This document shows, one piece after another, positions 9,581 through 17,908 of a stretch of DNA of 64,000 nucleotides. The notes under the pieces are model-generated. The model saw only the letters and a program-made list of their open reading frames with translations. It searched no databases and was not told where the DNA came from. The stretch's first letter is position 1, and every line of letters begins with the position of its first letter. The stretch comes from Methylococcales bacterium. GTDB lineage: Bacteria > Pseudomonadota > Gammaproteobacteria > Methylococcales > Methylomonadaceae. Position numbers and translations under genes: made by a program. The stretch spans positions 1 to 64,000 of the forward strand of contig JAURYI010000123.1 of NCBI GenBank assembly GCA_030654015.1. The letters run 5' to 3'.

Positions 9581-9776
9581 ACTTCTTTTCTTAGAAGAAG
9601 CATTGAGAGTTAGCAGTGCTATATGAACGTGAAGTAAATATCAGCCTGAAATGGACAACCCATCTCAGCAGTTTGCGTTAAAGCGTTTCGAGTCCCATAG
9701 AACGTCTTTCTATTACGACTCATAACTATGTAATTAAAAACAACTAAATATAATATAACCCTTCGGAGCATTTATC
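9581..9776 (+). other. Structured 5' leader of the RuMP operon
   Basis: The predicted leader is long for a gammaproteobacterial operon. It contains a hairpin near its start (CTTCT/AGAAG arms around 9582-9600) and a second at 9690-9721, with GAGTC/GACTC outer arms and ATAGAA/TTCTAT inner arms closing a short loop. The second lies about 55 bases before the hxlA start. No known riboswitch consensus is recognised and no leader peptide is evident. A regulatory role is inference. Confidence 0.4.
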
Positions 9777-10418
9777 ATGGCAAGACCGTTAATACAAATG
9801 GCATTAGACTCATTAGATTTCGATGCAACAGTAAACCTTGCTACTCTAGTAGCACCACACGTTGATATTTTCGAGATCGGAACTCCATGTATCAAACACA
9901 ATGGCATCAACTTAGTTAAAGAATTAAGAGCAAGATTCCCTAATCACTTGTTATTGGTTGACTTAAAAACTATGGATGCTGGTGAATACGAAGCAACTCC
10001 TTTCTACGCAGCAGGTGCTGATATTTGTACAGTTTTAGGCGTATCTGGCCTTGCAACTTGTCAAGGTGTTATTAAAGCTGCAAACGCACACGGTGCAGAA
10101 GCTCAAATCGACTTAATCAATGTTGAAGACAAAGTCGCTTGCGCTCGTGCAACTGTTGAAGCGGGTGCTCAAATCATGGGTATTCACACAGGCTTAGACG
10201 CTCAAGCAGCAGGTCACACACCTTTCGCTGACTTAAACGCAATTGCTGAATTAGGCTTACCAGTCCGTATTTCAGTCGCTGGCGGCATCAAAGCATCTAC
10301 AGTTCAAGACGTAGTAAGAGCTGGCGCGAACATCATCGTTGTTGGCGCAGCAATTTACGGCGCACCTTGCCCTGCTACAGCAGCGCAAGAAATCCGTGAA
10401 TTGGTTGACGCTGTATAA
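9777..10418 (+). CDS. hxlA: 3-hexulose-6-phosphate synthase
   Basis: The 213-residue product condenses formaldehyde with ribulose 5-phosphate to give 3-hexulose 6-phosphate, the first step of the RuMP pathway in the cytoplasm. It belongs to the orotidine-5'-phosphate decarboxylase TIM-barrel superfamily and shows the hallmark motifs: QMALDSLDF at the start, FEIGTPCIKHNG, LLVDLKTMDAGEYE with the catalytic Asp-x-Lys-x-x-Asp, and SVAGGIKAS for phosphate binding. The length is typical. A CGGAG lies 8 bases before the ATG. It is the first gene of the operon and is followed 19 bases later by hxlB. Codons are biased toward A/T-ending forms compared with nearby genes, consistent with high expression. 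Confidence 0.97.
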   Translation: MARPLIQMALDSLDFDATVNLATLVAPHVDIFEIGTPCIKHNGINLVKELRARFPNHLLLVDLKTMDAGEYEATPFYAAGADICTVLGVSGLATCQGVIKAANAHGAEAQIDLINVEDKVACARATVEAGAQIMGIHTGLDAQAAGHTPFADLNAIAELGLPVRISVAGGIKASTVQDVVRAGANIIVVGAAIYGAPCPATAAQEIRELVDAV

Positions 10419-10437
10419 TTCATAGAGGCAGCAACTT

Positions 10438-10971
10438 ATGCATCAGCAACTTATATTAGATAAAATCACAGGTATTTTAACGGCTACAGACGATTCTTAT
10501 GATGAAAAGCTAGTTGAAATGCTTGATAAAGCCAAGCGCATTTTTATCGCAGGTGCTGGGCGTTCCAAGTTAGTTGGTAACTTTTTTGCTATGCGCTTGG
10601 TACACGGTGGTTACGATGTCAGCGTAGTTGGCGAAATTGTAACTCCGAGTATTAAAGCAGGTGATTTGTTAATCATTATCTCAGGTTCTGGAGAAACTGA
10701 GCAATTGATAGCATTCACCAAAAATGCCAAAAAAGTCGGTGCCAACATCGTGTTGATTTCTGCGAAAGCCAGTTCAACTATCGGCGATATGGCTGATGGT
10801 GTATTCCAAATTGGAAAAGAAGAACTGTATGGCAAGGTTGTGGGAATGCCAATGGGAACAGTGTTTGAATTATCAACACTGTGCTTTTTGGAAGCCCTAA
10901 TCTCACATATCATCTGGGAAAAAGGAATTCCTGAAGAAATCATGAGAGAAAGACACGCTAACTTAGAGTAA
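10438..10971 (+). CDS. hxlB: 6-phospho-3-hexuloisomerase
   Basis: The 177-residue product is a SIS-domain isomerase that turns 3-hexulose 6-phosphate into fructose 6-phosphate, the second RuMP step. The sugar-isomerase motifs are present: FIAGAGRSKLVGNFFAMRL near the N-terminus, and the ISGSGETEQL loop that binds the phosphate. The C-terminal helix carrying MRERHANLE is characteristic of this family. The length is standard. It is 19 bases from hxlA and evidently cotranscribed; a GAGGCAGC precedes its ATG. A hairpin follows before tkt. Confidence 0.97.
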   Translation: MHQQLILDKITGILTATDDSYDEKLVEMLDKAKRIFIAGAGRSKLVGNFFAMRLVHGGYDVSVVGEIVTPSIKAGDLLIIISGSGETEQLIAFTKNAKKVGANIVLISAKASSTIGDMADGVFQIGKEELYGKVVGMPMGTVFELSTLCFLEALISHIIWEKGIPEEIMRERHANLE

Positions 10972-10982
10972 TTCGTTAGGAG

Positions 10983-11002
10983 CGAGTGGTGATAGCCACT
11001 CG
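10983..11002 (+). other. Intercistronic hairpin between hxlB and tkt
   Basis: CGAGTGG and CCACTCG form a perfect 7-base stem around a 6-base loop, 12 bases after the hxlB stop. The following TTCTCT is not a real U-tract, so it looks more like an mRNA-stability or partial attenuation element than a full terminator. Confidence 0.5.
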
Positions 11003-11111
11003 TTCTCTAGCTCTGTTTAAGTCAAAGAATATAAAAGAACAACAACGTAACCACATCGACACATTAGATGAGAGTTACTCACTAGAATTCACTAACAAGT
11101 AGGAGAACAAT

Positions 11112-13097
11112 ATGACTTCGCGCCGAGAATTAGCGAACGCCATACGCGCTTTGAGCATGGATGCCGTACAAAAAGCCAACTCTGGACATCCAGGGGCACC
11201 TATGGGCATGGCGGACATCGCCGAAGTCCTGTGGAACGACTACATGAGTCACAATCCGACCAACCCAAACTGGTCAAATCGTGATCGTTTCGTTCTGTCT
11301 AACGGTCATGGGTCAATGCTGATTTATTCATTACTGCATTTGACTGGCTATGATTTACCGATGAGTGAATTGGCTACTTTCCGTCAGTTACATTCAAAAT
11401 GCCCAGGTCACCCTGAATACGGTTATGCGCCAGGTATTGAAACAACAACTGGCCCATTAGGACAAGGTATTACCAATGGCGTTGGTTTTGCAATGTCAGA
11501 AAAGTTACTTGCGCACCAATTCAACCGTCCAGACCATAATATTGTTGATCACCACACTTATGTATTTCTGGGTGACGGCTGTTTGATGGAAGGCGTTTCT
11601 CACGAAGCGTGTGCGTTAGCAGGTACTTGGGGCTTAGGCAAATTAATTGCATTCTGGGATGACAACGGTATTTCAATCGACGGTCATATCGAAGGCTGGT
11701 ACACCGATGACACCGTAAAACGCTTTGAAGCATACGGCTGGCATGTTTTATCTGTTGACGGACATAACCCTGAAGAAATTTCTAAAGCCATTAGCTTGGC
11801 AAAAGATATGACCAGTGCGCCAACACTAATTTGTTGCAAAACAACCATCGGTTTTGGTTCACCAAACAAAGCTGGTACACACGAATGTCACGGTGCGGCA
11901 TTAGGTCAACCTGAAATCAATCTAACTAAAGCAGCTTTAGGTTGGGATTACGAAGCCTTTATCATTCCAGAAAACGTTTATGCTGGCTGGGATGCGAAAG
12001 CTAAAGGCACTAAAGCAGAAGCAGAATGGAATGCTAAATTTGCCGCTTATAAAGCAGCATATCCTGAATTAGCGGCTGAATACGAACGCCGTATGGCAAA
12101 TGAATTGCCTGCTAACTGGAAAGAAGCGACCGATGCTTTAATTGCTGACGTTAATGCTAAAGCTGAAAATCTGGCTTCTCGTCAGGCATCACAAAAAGTG
12201 ATTGCTGGTCTTGCGCCTTTATTACCTGAATTCTTAGGTGGTTCTGCTGACTTGACTGGCTCTAACTTAACCAGTTGCGCCAGCTTTACTCATGTACACG
12301 CTAAAGAACCAGGCAATTACATCTCCTATGGTGTGCGTGAATTCGGTATGTTCGGCATCATGAACGGCATGGCGTTACACAGTGGTTTAATACCCTTCGG
12401 CGGCACATTCCATATGTTCTCTGACTATGCGAAAAGTGCATTGCGTATGGCAGCATTGATGAAAATCCGCACCATCGCTGTATTGACTCATGATTCTATT
12501 GGTCAAGGTGAAGATGGTCCGACACATCAACCGATTGAAAACACTTCAGCAATGCGCTTCATCCCTAATATGGATGTTTGGAGACCAGCAGATTCAACTG
12601 AAACTGCGGTTGCATGGGTAATGGCGGTAGAGCGTTTAACAGGCCCAACCAGCTTGGTATTAAGTCGTCAAGCCTTACCTTTCATAGCGCGTAATGATGA
12701 TCAAATAGCCGCTATTCGCAAAGGTGCTTACGTTATTTCTGAAGCCAAAGGCACTGCACAAATTATCTTGATTGCCACAGGTTCAGAAGTCGATTTAGCG
12801 TTAAAATCACAGGCCGCTTTGGCAGAAAAAGGTATTCAGGCGCGCGTTGTTTCCATGCCGTCAACCAATGTCTTCGATCGTCAAGATAAAGCATACAAAG
12901 ACAGCGTATTAACACCTGGTGTAAAACGTGTTGCTATTGAAGCTGGTGTAACTGACTACTGGCGTAAATACGTTGGTTTAGAAGGCGGCGTTGTGGGTAT
13001 TGACACTTTCGGAGAGTCAGCTCCTGCTGGCGCGTTGATGAAACACTTCGGTTTCACCGTTGAAAATGTTGTCAGTAACGTAGAAGCTGTACTTTAA
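11112..13097 (+). CDS. tkt: Transketolase
   Basis: The 661-residue product transfers two-carbon units between sugar phosphates using thiamine diphosphate, and regenerates ribulose 5-phosphate for the RuMP cycle. Visible motifs are [18 protein letters not shown], the [19 protein letters not shown] stretch, the thiamine-diphosphate motif starting LGDGCLMEG, and [18 protein letters not shown] in the pyrimidine-binding domain. The length is normal for bacterial transketolases. An AGGAGAAC lies just before the ATG. It is the third gene of the operon and is followed by a 110-base gap with an unusual nested inverted repeat. Confidence 0.97.
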   Translation: MTSRRELANAIRALSMDAVQKANSGHPGAPMGMADIAEVLWNDYMSHNPTNPNWSNRDRFVLSNGHGSMLIYSLLHLTGYDLPMSELATFRQLHSKCPGHPEYGYAPGIETTTGPLGQGITNGVGFAMSEKLLAHQFNRPDHNIVDHHTYVFLGDGCLMEGVSHEACALAGTWGLGKLIAFWDDNGISIDGHIEGWYTDDTVKRFEAYGWHVLSVDGHNPEEISKAISLAKDMTSAPTLICCKTTIGFGSPNKAGTHECHGAALGQPEINLTKAALGWDYEAFIIPENVYAGWDAKAKGTKAEAEWNAKFAAYKAAYPELAAEYERRMANELPANWKEATDALIADVNAKAENLASRQASQKVIAGLAPLLPEFLGGSADLTGSNLTSCASFTHVHAKEPGNYISYGVREFGMFGIMNGMALHSGLIPFGGTFHMFSDYAKSALRMAALMKIRTIAVLTHDSIGQGEDGPTHQPIENTSAMRFIPNMDVWRPADSTETAVAWVMAVERLTGPTSLVLSRQALPFIARNDDQIAAIRKGAYVISEAKGTAQIILIATGSEVDLALKSQAALAEKGIQARVVSMPSTNVFDRQDKAYKDSVLTPGVKRVAIEAGVTDYWRKYVGLEGGVVGIDTFGESAPAGALMKHFGFTVENVVSNVEAVL

Positions 13098-13120
13098 TTT
13101 TTAAGATAACCTTGGAACGG

Positions 13121-13174
13121 GACACCTCTCACACATGATGCCATACGATTAGTTGGCATATTGTCGGAGGTGTC
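13121..13174 (+). other. Nested inverted repeat upstream of the repeat-protein genes
   Basis: The outer arms GACACCTC and GAGGTGTC (8 bases, perfect) enclose inner arms ATGCCA and TGGCAT (6 bases, perfect) around a 10-base loop. There is no U-tract. It lies 24 bases after the tkt stop and about 34 bases before the GTG of the next gene. It could be an RNA processing site, an attenuator that reduces downstream expression, or an operator. Confidence 0.5.
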
Positions 13175-13207
13175 ACGAACCACTTCTTCCGACTCATAGG
13201 TGATCGT

Positions 13208-13927
13208 GTGAACAAGAATAATTTAACGAAAGGTCTATTTACAGCGTTGTTGCTAGTCAGCAGCGTGGTAAGTGCAGACGAGAAATATCCAGCAGCAGAC
13301 TTCCAGCCCTCGGTTGTTTATCAAAGCGATGATGTCAAAAATGGCTCATCAGCTAAAGCAGCAGTCAAACCAGCAGCACCCGTTGCTGCCGAAGTAAAAA
13401 CTGAAGTCGATTCAAAATATCCAGCGGCAGACTTCCAGCCTAAAGTTGTTTACAGCGATGACAACTACAAACACAATAAAACATTACCTGCCAGTGCGTC
13501 TAAAAGTGCAAGCGTCTCTTCTGCTGCATCCGTTAAGGAAGAAGCTTCAGATGAAAGCGTTACTGCTACTGAGACCAAAAAAGAAGATTCCAGTGCAACT
13601 TATTTACTAGGCTTGGTAGGCTTGGCAGCAGTCGGTTTTTTCTTGTTCAGACAACAAGCAACGCCTGCTACCGCCAAAGCTAAAAAAGCTAGTGTTGCCC
13701 CTGCAAGCACCAAAACTGCTGCCACAACAGGTGTTGGTAAATACATCAACAAAGTATCTGGCACAGGCGTTTCTCGCTATGTAGACAATCAAGTTAAGAC
13801 TGCAAAATCTGCAACCAGTGTTGCTAGATATGTTGCACAGCAAACATTAGCTGATAAAGCAAGAGCGGCAGAAGAAGCAGAAAAGAAAGCTACAGGTGTT
13901 GAAAAATATATGCGCAATCGGGGATAA
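13208..13927 (+). CDS. Membrane-anchored repeat protein of the RuMP operon, function unknown
   Basis: I do not recognise this 239-residue protein. It begins with a signal peptide (TALLLVSSVVSADE). Two nearly identical periplasmic repeats follow, KYPAADFQP-x-VVY, around residues 26 and 70. A Ser/Ala-rich linker leads to one transmembrane helix (LLGLVGLAAVGFFLF, about residues 131-147), and a Lys-rich segment after it predicts a cytoplasmic C-terminus. That tail holds four copies of a short motif: TGVGKY, TGVSRY, TSVARY and TGVEKY. It ends GVEKYMRNRG, close to the end of the next protein. The start is a GTG after AGGTGA. It lies between tkt and tal in the same direction, 3 bases from the next gene. 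A role in tethering enzymes to the membrane is inference. Confidence 0.85.
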   Translation: MNKNNLTKGLFTALLLVSSVVSADEKYPAADFQPSVVYQSDDVKNGSSAKAAVKPAAPVAAEVKTEVDSKYPAADFQPKVVYSDDNYKHNKTLPASASKSASVSSAASVKEEASDESVTATETKKEDSSATYLLGLVGLAAVGFFLFRQQATPATAKAKKASVAPASTKTAATTGVGKYINKVSGTGVSRYVDNQVKTAKSATSVARYVAQQTLADKARAAEEAEKKATGVEKYMRNRG

Positions 13928-13930
13928 GCA

Positions 13931-14725
13931 ATGAGCCAGAATCCATTGAACAGTTCATTTTTATCTGCTGTTGCAGCGTTTTTTTCGTTTGGAACTGAAG
14001 CAAAATCTCAAACAACTGAAAATATGTATCGTGTTTGTGCGGGCGACCCCGACGGACTTAGCGGCGTAGAGAAATATCTGCAAAGCCAAGAAGCGTTGTT
14101 AGCAAGACAAAAGGCTGAGCAATTGGAACAACTGGCAGCCCAAGCCTCAGCTAGCAGTGTTACAAAATACTTGGCAGGACAAGCACCGCTGACCAGTGTA
14201 GATCGTTACGCTCTCAGACAAGCACTTGCTGAAAAACAGACACATAAAAGCAACCTTGCAACTAGCGGCAAAACAGGTGTTGATAAGTATCTGAACGGTA
14301 TGAAATCAGCACCTGCATTAAGCGGTGTAGAAAAATACTTAAAACATCAAGAAAGCCTGCCCCAGCCCAGTAAAGTTGCTAAATACATGGCAAAACAAGC
14401 AGCTTTAGCTGCATTGCACGCTAAATCAGCACCAGCCGTGGCAACGCCTACAGGCGTTGCTAAATACTTACAGCATCAAGAAAGCCTGCCACAACCTAGC
14501 CGAGTGGCTAAATATCTGGCAAGACAGGCTTTGTTAGATGCACAACAGGCAAAACCAGCACCCGTAAAACGTGGCGAAACAGGTGTTGATAAATATGTCA
14601 AACACCAAGACGAGTTACCACAACCTAGCAGAGTAGCAAAATACTTAAACAGACAAGCATTAGCCGAACAACAAAAAGCAAATGCCGAAACTAGCGTTGA
14701 AAGATATATGCGTCATCAAGGTTAA
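13931..14725 (+). CDS. Soluble multi-repeat protein of the RuMP operon, function unknown
   Basis: I do not recognise this 264-residue protein. It has no signal peptide or clear transmembrane helix; only a short hydrophobic stretch (FLSAVAAFFSF) is seen near the N-terminus. It contains eleven copies of the motif [ST]-x-V-x-[KR]-Y. The later copies alternate between two longer types: TGV-x-KY-x-x-HQ-[DE]-x-LPQ and PSRVAKYLxRQAL. The spacers are rich in Gln, Ala and Lys, suggesting helices or disorder. The motif is shared with the membrane-anchored protein upstream. The start follows GGGGATAAGCA. It is 3 bases after the previous gene and 100 bases before tal. Repeated identical short motifs in an enzyme operon suggest a multivalent scaffold; no catalytic motif is visible. 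Confidence 0.87.
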   Translation: MSQNPLNSSFLSAVAAFFSFGTEAKSQTTENMYRVCAGDPDGLSGVEKYLQSQEALLARQKAEQLEQLAAQASASSVTKYLAGQAPLTSVDRYALRQALAEKQTHKSNLATSGKTGVDKYLNGMKSAPALSGVEKYLKHQESLPQPSKVAKYMAKQAALAALHAKSAPAVATPTGVAKYLQHQESLPQPSRVAKYLARQALLDAQQAKPAPVKRGETGVDKYVKHQDELPQPSRVAKYLNRQALAEQQKANAETSVERYMRHQG

Positions 14726-14824
14726 TTGATGCCATTAATGCTTTGCAGGTTTATGAGTTGCTCCATACAGATTCTGTTGTTGCAACTCTAATAGATTTTT
14801 TAAATACACATAAAGGTACTATTC

Positions 14825-15811
14825 ATGGCAAAAAACTTACTTGAACAACTGAAAGCAATGACAGTTGTGGTTGCTGACACAGGTGATATTGAAGCGATTG
14901 AAAAATTCACACCACGTGATGCAACAACAAACCCATCGCTGATTACAGCGGCGGCGCAAATGCCACAATACCAAGCGATTGTTGACGATACCTTAAAAGC
15001 AGCAAGAACAACTTTAGGTGCGGCAGCATCAGCCGCTGAAGTAGTTTCTTTAGCGTTTGATCGTTTAGCTGTTTCTTTCGGTTTAAAAATTCTGGAAATT
15101 ATTCCAGGTCGTGTATCAACTGAAGTTGATGCAAGACTGTCATTTAATACTGACGCAACTATTGCTAAAGGTCGTGATTTAATCGCCCAATACGAAGAAG
15201 CTGGCGTTTCAAAAGATCGCGTATTAATTAAAATTGCTGCAACATGGGAAGGTATCCAAGCCGCTGCTGTTTTAGAAAAAGAAGGCATTCACTGTAACCT
15301 GACTTTATTGTTCGGCTTACACCAAGCGATTGCTTGCGCAGAAAACGGTATTACACTGATTTCTCCTTTCGTTGGTCGTATTCTTGACTGGTACAAAAAA
15401 GATACTGGTCGTGATTCTTACGCGCCTGCTGAAGACCCAGGTGTGGTATCAGTGACTGAAATTTATAATTACTACAAAAAATTCGGTTATAAAACTGAAG
15501 TTATGGGCGCAAGTTTCCGTAATGTTGGTGAAATTACTGAATTAGCAGGTAGTGATTTATTAACTATCGCCCCTTCTTTATTGGCTGAATTACAAGCCAC
15601 CGAAGGCGAGTTACCACGCAAACTAGACCCAGAAAATGCGGCAACAATGGCTATTGAAAAATTATCAATAGACAAAGCAACATTTGAGAGTATGCACGCT
15701 GCAAACCCTATGGCGACTGATAAATTAGCCGAAGGTATTGACGGTTTTGCTAAAGCATTAGAAGCACTTGAAAAATTGCTGGCTGATCGTTTAGCGAGCT
15801 TAGAAGCTTAA
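14825..15811 (+). CDS. tal: Transaldolase
   Basis: The 328-residue product moves dihydroxyacetone units between sugar phosphates in the rearrangement phase of the RuMP cycle. It matches the classical TalB-type family: [16 protein letters not shown], then DATTNPSLI near the N-terminus, the strand with the Schiff-base lysine in [12 protein letters not shown], and [18 protein letters not shown]. The C-terminus includes [25 protein letters not shown] ribosome-binding site precedes the ATG. It is the last gene before a strong intrinsic terminator, so the operon probably ends here. Confidence 0.97.
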   Translation: MAKNLLEQLKAMTVVVADTGDIEAIEKFTPRDATTNPSLITAAAQMPQYQAIVDDTLKAARTTLGAAASAAEVVSLAFDRLAVSFGLKILEIIPGRVSTEVDARLSFNTDATIAKGRDLIAQYEEAGVSKDRVLIKIAATWEGIQAAAVLEKEGIHCNLTLLFGLHQAIACAENGITLISPFVGRILDWYKKDTGRDSYAPAEDPGVVSVTEIYNYYKKFGYKTEVMGASFRNVGEITELAGSDLLTIAPSLLAELQATEGELPRKLDPENAATMAIEKLSIDKATFESMHAANPMATDKLAEGIDGFAKALEALEKLLADRLASLEA

Positions 15812-15820
15812 AAAATACAG

Positions 15821-15869
15821 AGCCTCCATGGTGTAGATGCAACTGCATCTACAATCTGGAGGCTTTTTT
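15821..15869 (+). terminator. Rho-independent terminator after tal
   Basis: AGCCTCCA and TGGAGGCT enclose an inner perfect stem (TGTAGATGCA/TGCATCTACA-type arms), followed by TTTTTT. It is a strong two-step hairpin with a U-tract, so fba downstream must be read from its own promoter or by readthrough. Confidence 0.9.
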
Positions 15870-15911
15870 GCTTTTGTACTTTTGTATTAGATAGAAACAG
15901 GATTCCTCTCC

Positions 15912-16991
15912 ATGTCACAAAAAATTTCCGATGTCGTTAAAGCTGGTGTTGTTACTGGTGAAGACGTACAAAAAGTCTTTGCTATTTGCAAAGCAAACCA
16001 ATTTGCTCTTCCTGCGGTAAACGTTATCAACACAGATTCAATCAATGCTGTATTAGAAGCGGCTGCGAAAGTTAAATCTCCTGTGGTTATTCAGTTCTCT
16101 AATGGTGGTGCTGCGTTTTTCTCAGGTAAAGGTGTAAAATTAGAAGGTCAACAACCTGCTATTCTAGGTGCTATTTCTGGCGCACAACACGTTCACTTAA
16201 TGGCAGAAGCCTATGGCGTACCTGTTATTCTGCACACTGACCACGCGGCAAAAAAATTATTGCCTTGGATTGATGGTTTGTTAGATGCAGGTGAAAAACA
16301 CTTTGCGGCAACAGGCAAACCGTTGTTCAGCTCGCATATGCTGGATTTGTCAGAAGAAAGCCTGAAAGAAAACATCGAAATCTGTGCGCAATATTTAACG
16401 CGTATGTCTAAAATGGGCATGACGCTGGAAATCGAATTAGGTTGCACTGGTGGCGAAGAAGACGGCGTAGACAATAGCGGCATGGATCATTCAGCCCTAT
16501 ACACTCAACCTGAAGACGTAGCTTATGCTTATGAAGAATTAAGCAAAATCAGCAACCGTTTCACCATCGCGGCTTCTTTCGGTAACGTACACGGTGTGTA
16601 TTCACCCGGCAATGTCAAATTGACTCCTACCATTTTGGCGGACTCACAAAAATTTGTCTCTGAAAAATTCGGTGTGCCACACAATACCTTAGACTTCGTA
16701 TTTCACGGTGGCTCAGGTTCTACGCCCGAAGAAATTAAAGAATCAATCAGCTATGGCGTTGTGAAAATGAACATTGATACCGATACCCAATGGGCAACTT
16801 GGGAAGGTATTATGAATTTTTACAAGAAAAATGAAGGCTATTTACAAGGTCAAATCGGCAACCCAGACGGTGCTGATAAACCTAATAAAAAATACTATGA
16901 TCCACGCGTCTGGCAACGTGAAGGCGAAGTCGGCATGGTAAAGCGTTTGGAACAGGCTTTCCAAGAATTGAATGCTGTTAATTCTTTATAA
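15912..16991 (+). CDS. fba: Class II fructose-bisphosphate aldolase
   Basis: The 359-residue product interconverts fructose 1,6-bisphosphate with dihydroxyacetone phosphate and glyceraldehyde 3-phosphate, the cleavage arm of the RuMP cycle. It is the long class IIA type, zinc-dependent: VILHTDHAAKKLLPW with metal His, MTLEIELGCTGGEEDGVDN, NVHGVYSPGNVKL and FHGGSGSTPEEI, then VVKMNIDTDTQWATW. The length matches the E. coli-type enzyme. It begins 43 bases after the tal terminator, so it probably has its own promoter in that short gap. A terminator follows. Confidence 0.97.
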   Translation: MSQKISDVVKAGVVTGEDVQKVFAICKANQFALPAVNVINTDSINAVLEAAAKVKSPVVIQFSNGGAAFFSGKGVKLEGQQPAILGAISGAQHVHLMAEAYGVPVILHTDHAAKKLLPWIDGLLDAGEKHFAATGKPLFSSHMLDLSEESLKENIEICAQYLTRMSKMGMTLEIELGCTGGEEDGVDNSGMDHSALYTQPEDVAYAYEELSKISNRFTIAASFGNVHGVYSPGNVKLTPTILADSQKFVSEKFGVPHNTLDFVFHGGSGSTPEEIKESISYGVVKMNIDTDTQWATWEGIMNFYKKNEGYLQGQIGNPDGADKPNKKYYDPRVWQREGEVGMVKRLEQAFQELNAVNSL

Positions 16992-17020
16992 GCTATCGTT
17001 CTGAATAAGTTATAAAAAAG

Positions 17021-17048
17021 CCGATGTGTTTTGCATCGGTTTTTTTTT
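17021..17048 (+). terminator. Rho-independent terminator after fba
   Basis: CCGATG and CATCGG arms form a short GC-rich stem with a 7-base loop, followed by an uninterrupted run of T residues. AAAAAAG on the left side makes it potentially bidirectional. Confidence 0.9.
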
Positions 17049-17142
17049 GTTTGAAGAAAATGTATTAATCAAATGGTTAATTTAAAATAGAAATCCTGTT
17101 TTCAATTTAAATATCAACATCTAACAATAATAAGGAATTACT

Positions 17143-17571
17143 ATGGAACGTCGTGATTTTATTCGCTTATCGGTAGCAGGTGCAGGTGCAAGTTTAATCG
17201 CTCCTGGTTTAACGCTTGCTGCCAGTGAACAACAGATAACTCAGACTAGCGATATTTATTATACAAAAGAATCTACAGGTCGTTGGGAAGGCAAAGCAGC
17301 GACCCATTTACCAGTTATTGAGGTGGCAAAAGCCGAGGGTAACGCTACCGTAAAAATCACTACGCCTCATGAAATGAAAGGTTACGAACATTACATTGTC
17401 AAGCATGTGCTGTTGGATAAAAACCATAAATTTCTCGATGAACATATGTTTGATCCAACTAAAGAAACTGTACCTGTTTCAACATTTACGCTTAAAAACT
17501 ACAGTGGTACTGTATATGCCTTAAGTCTGTGTAATAAGCACGACCTTTGGTTAAGTAGCGCGGAAGTATAG
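17143..17571 (+). CDS. Tat-exported superoxide reductase-like (SORL/neelaredoxin) protein
   Basis: The 142-residue product has a twin-arginine signal (RRDFIRLSVAGAGASLI) and a domain resembling neelaredoxin/superoxide reductase. The mononuclear iron site would use His residues in THLPVIEV, TPHEM and HYIVKH plus the C-terminal Cys-Asn-x-His of SLCNKHDLW. Superoxide reductases reduce superoxide to peroxide without making oxygen. The short form without the desulforedoxin domain fits. I am fairly sure of the fold but not of activity, since the family also includes SoxY/Z-like immunoglobulin-fold proteins. It stands alone, with a terminator upstream and a long gap downstream. It has an AAGGAATT ribosome-binding site. 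Together with the exported SOD it gives two predicted periplasmic superoxide defences. Confidence 0.75.
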   Translation: MERRDFIRLSVAGAGASLIAPGLTLAASEQQITQTSDIYYTKESTGRWEGKAATHLPVIEVAKAEGNATVKITTPHEMKGYEHYIVKHVLLDKNHKFLDEHMFDPTKETVPVSTFTLKNYSGTVYALSLCNKHDLWLSSAEV

Positions 17572-17908
17572 TTAATCCCAAGATAACAAGGATGTTATCA
17601 CTGAATAATAACCGAGATGCGAATTATCCAATCACTGTCATCCCCATCAGATTGCTAAAAAAAGACGGCATTCGACACTAAGTGCTAGATAACGACATAA
17701 AAAACTACCCATTAACCTACTAAAATAATAAACTGATACGGTTACTCTGACTTTTAACGCAATTTGCAAAAATTATTAAATATAAACTGGATATAAATTA
17801 TTAACACCTATTTATCTTATTGATTTCCAATAGTCGAGAGTAAACTAAATTTCGGGGCGTTAATGGCAATGTGACACATAATAAATATAAAAATAGAGGA
17901 GTAAATCA
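17572..17908 (+). other. Intergenic region with a small hairpin
   Basis: There is no gene in these 337 bases. A perfect 7-base hairpin, GATAACA/TGTTATC with an AGGA loop, lies at 17582-17599 just after the superoxide reductase-like gene and lacks a U-tract. The rest is AT-rich and should contain the promoter of the phosphatase gene, but no convincing -35/-10 pair stands out. Confidence 0.4.
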
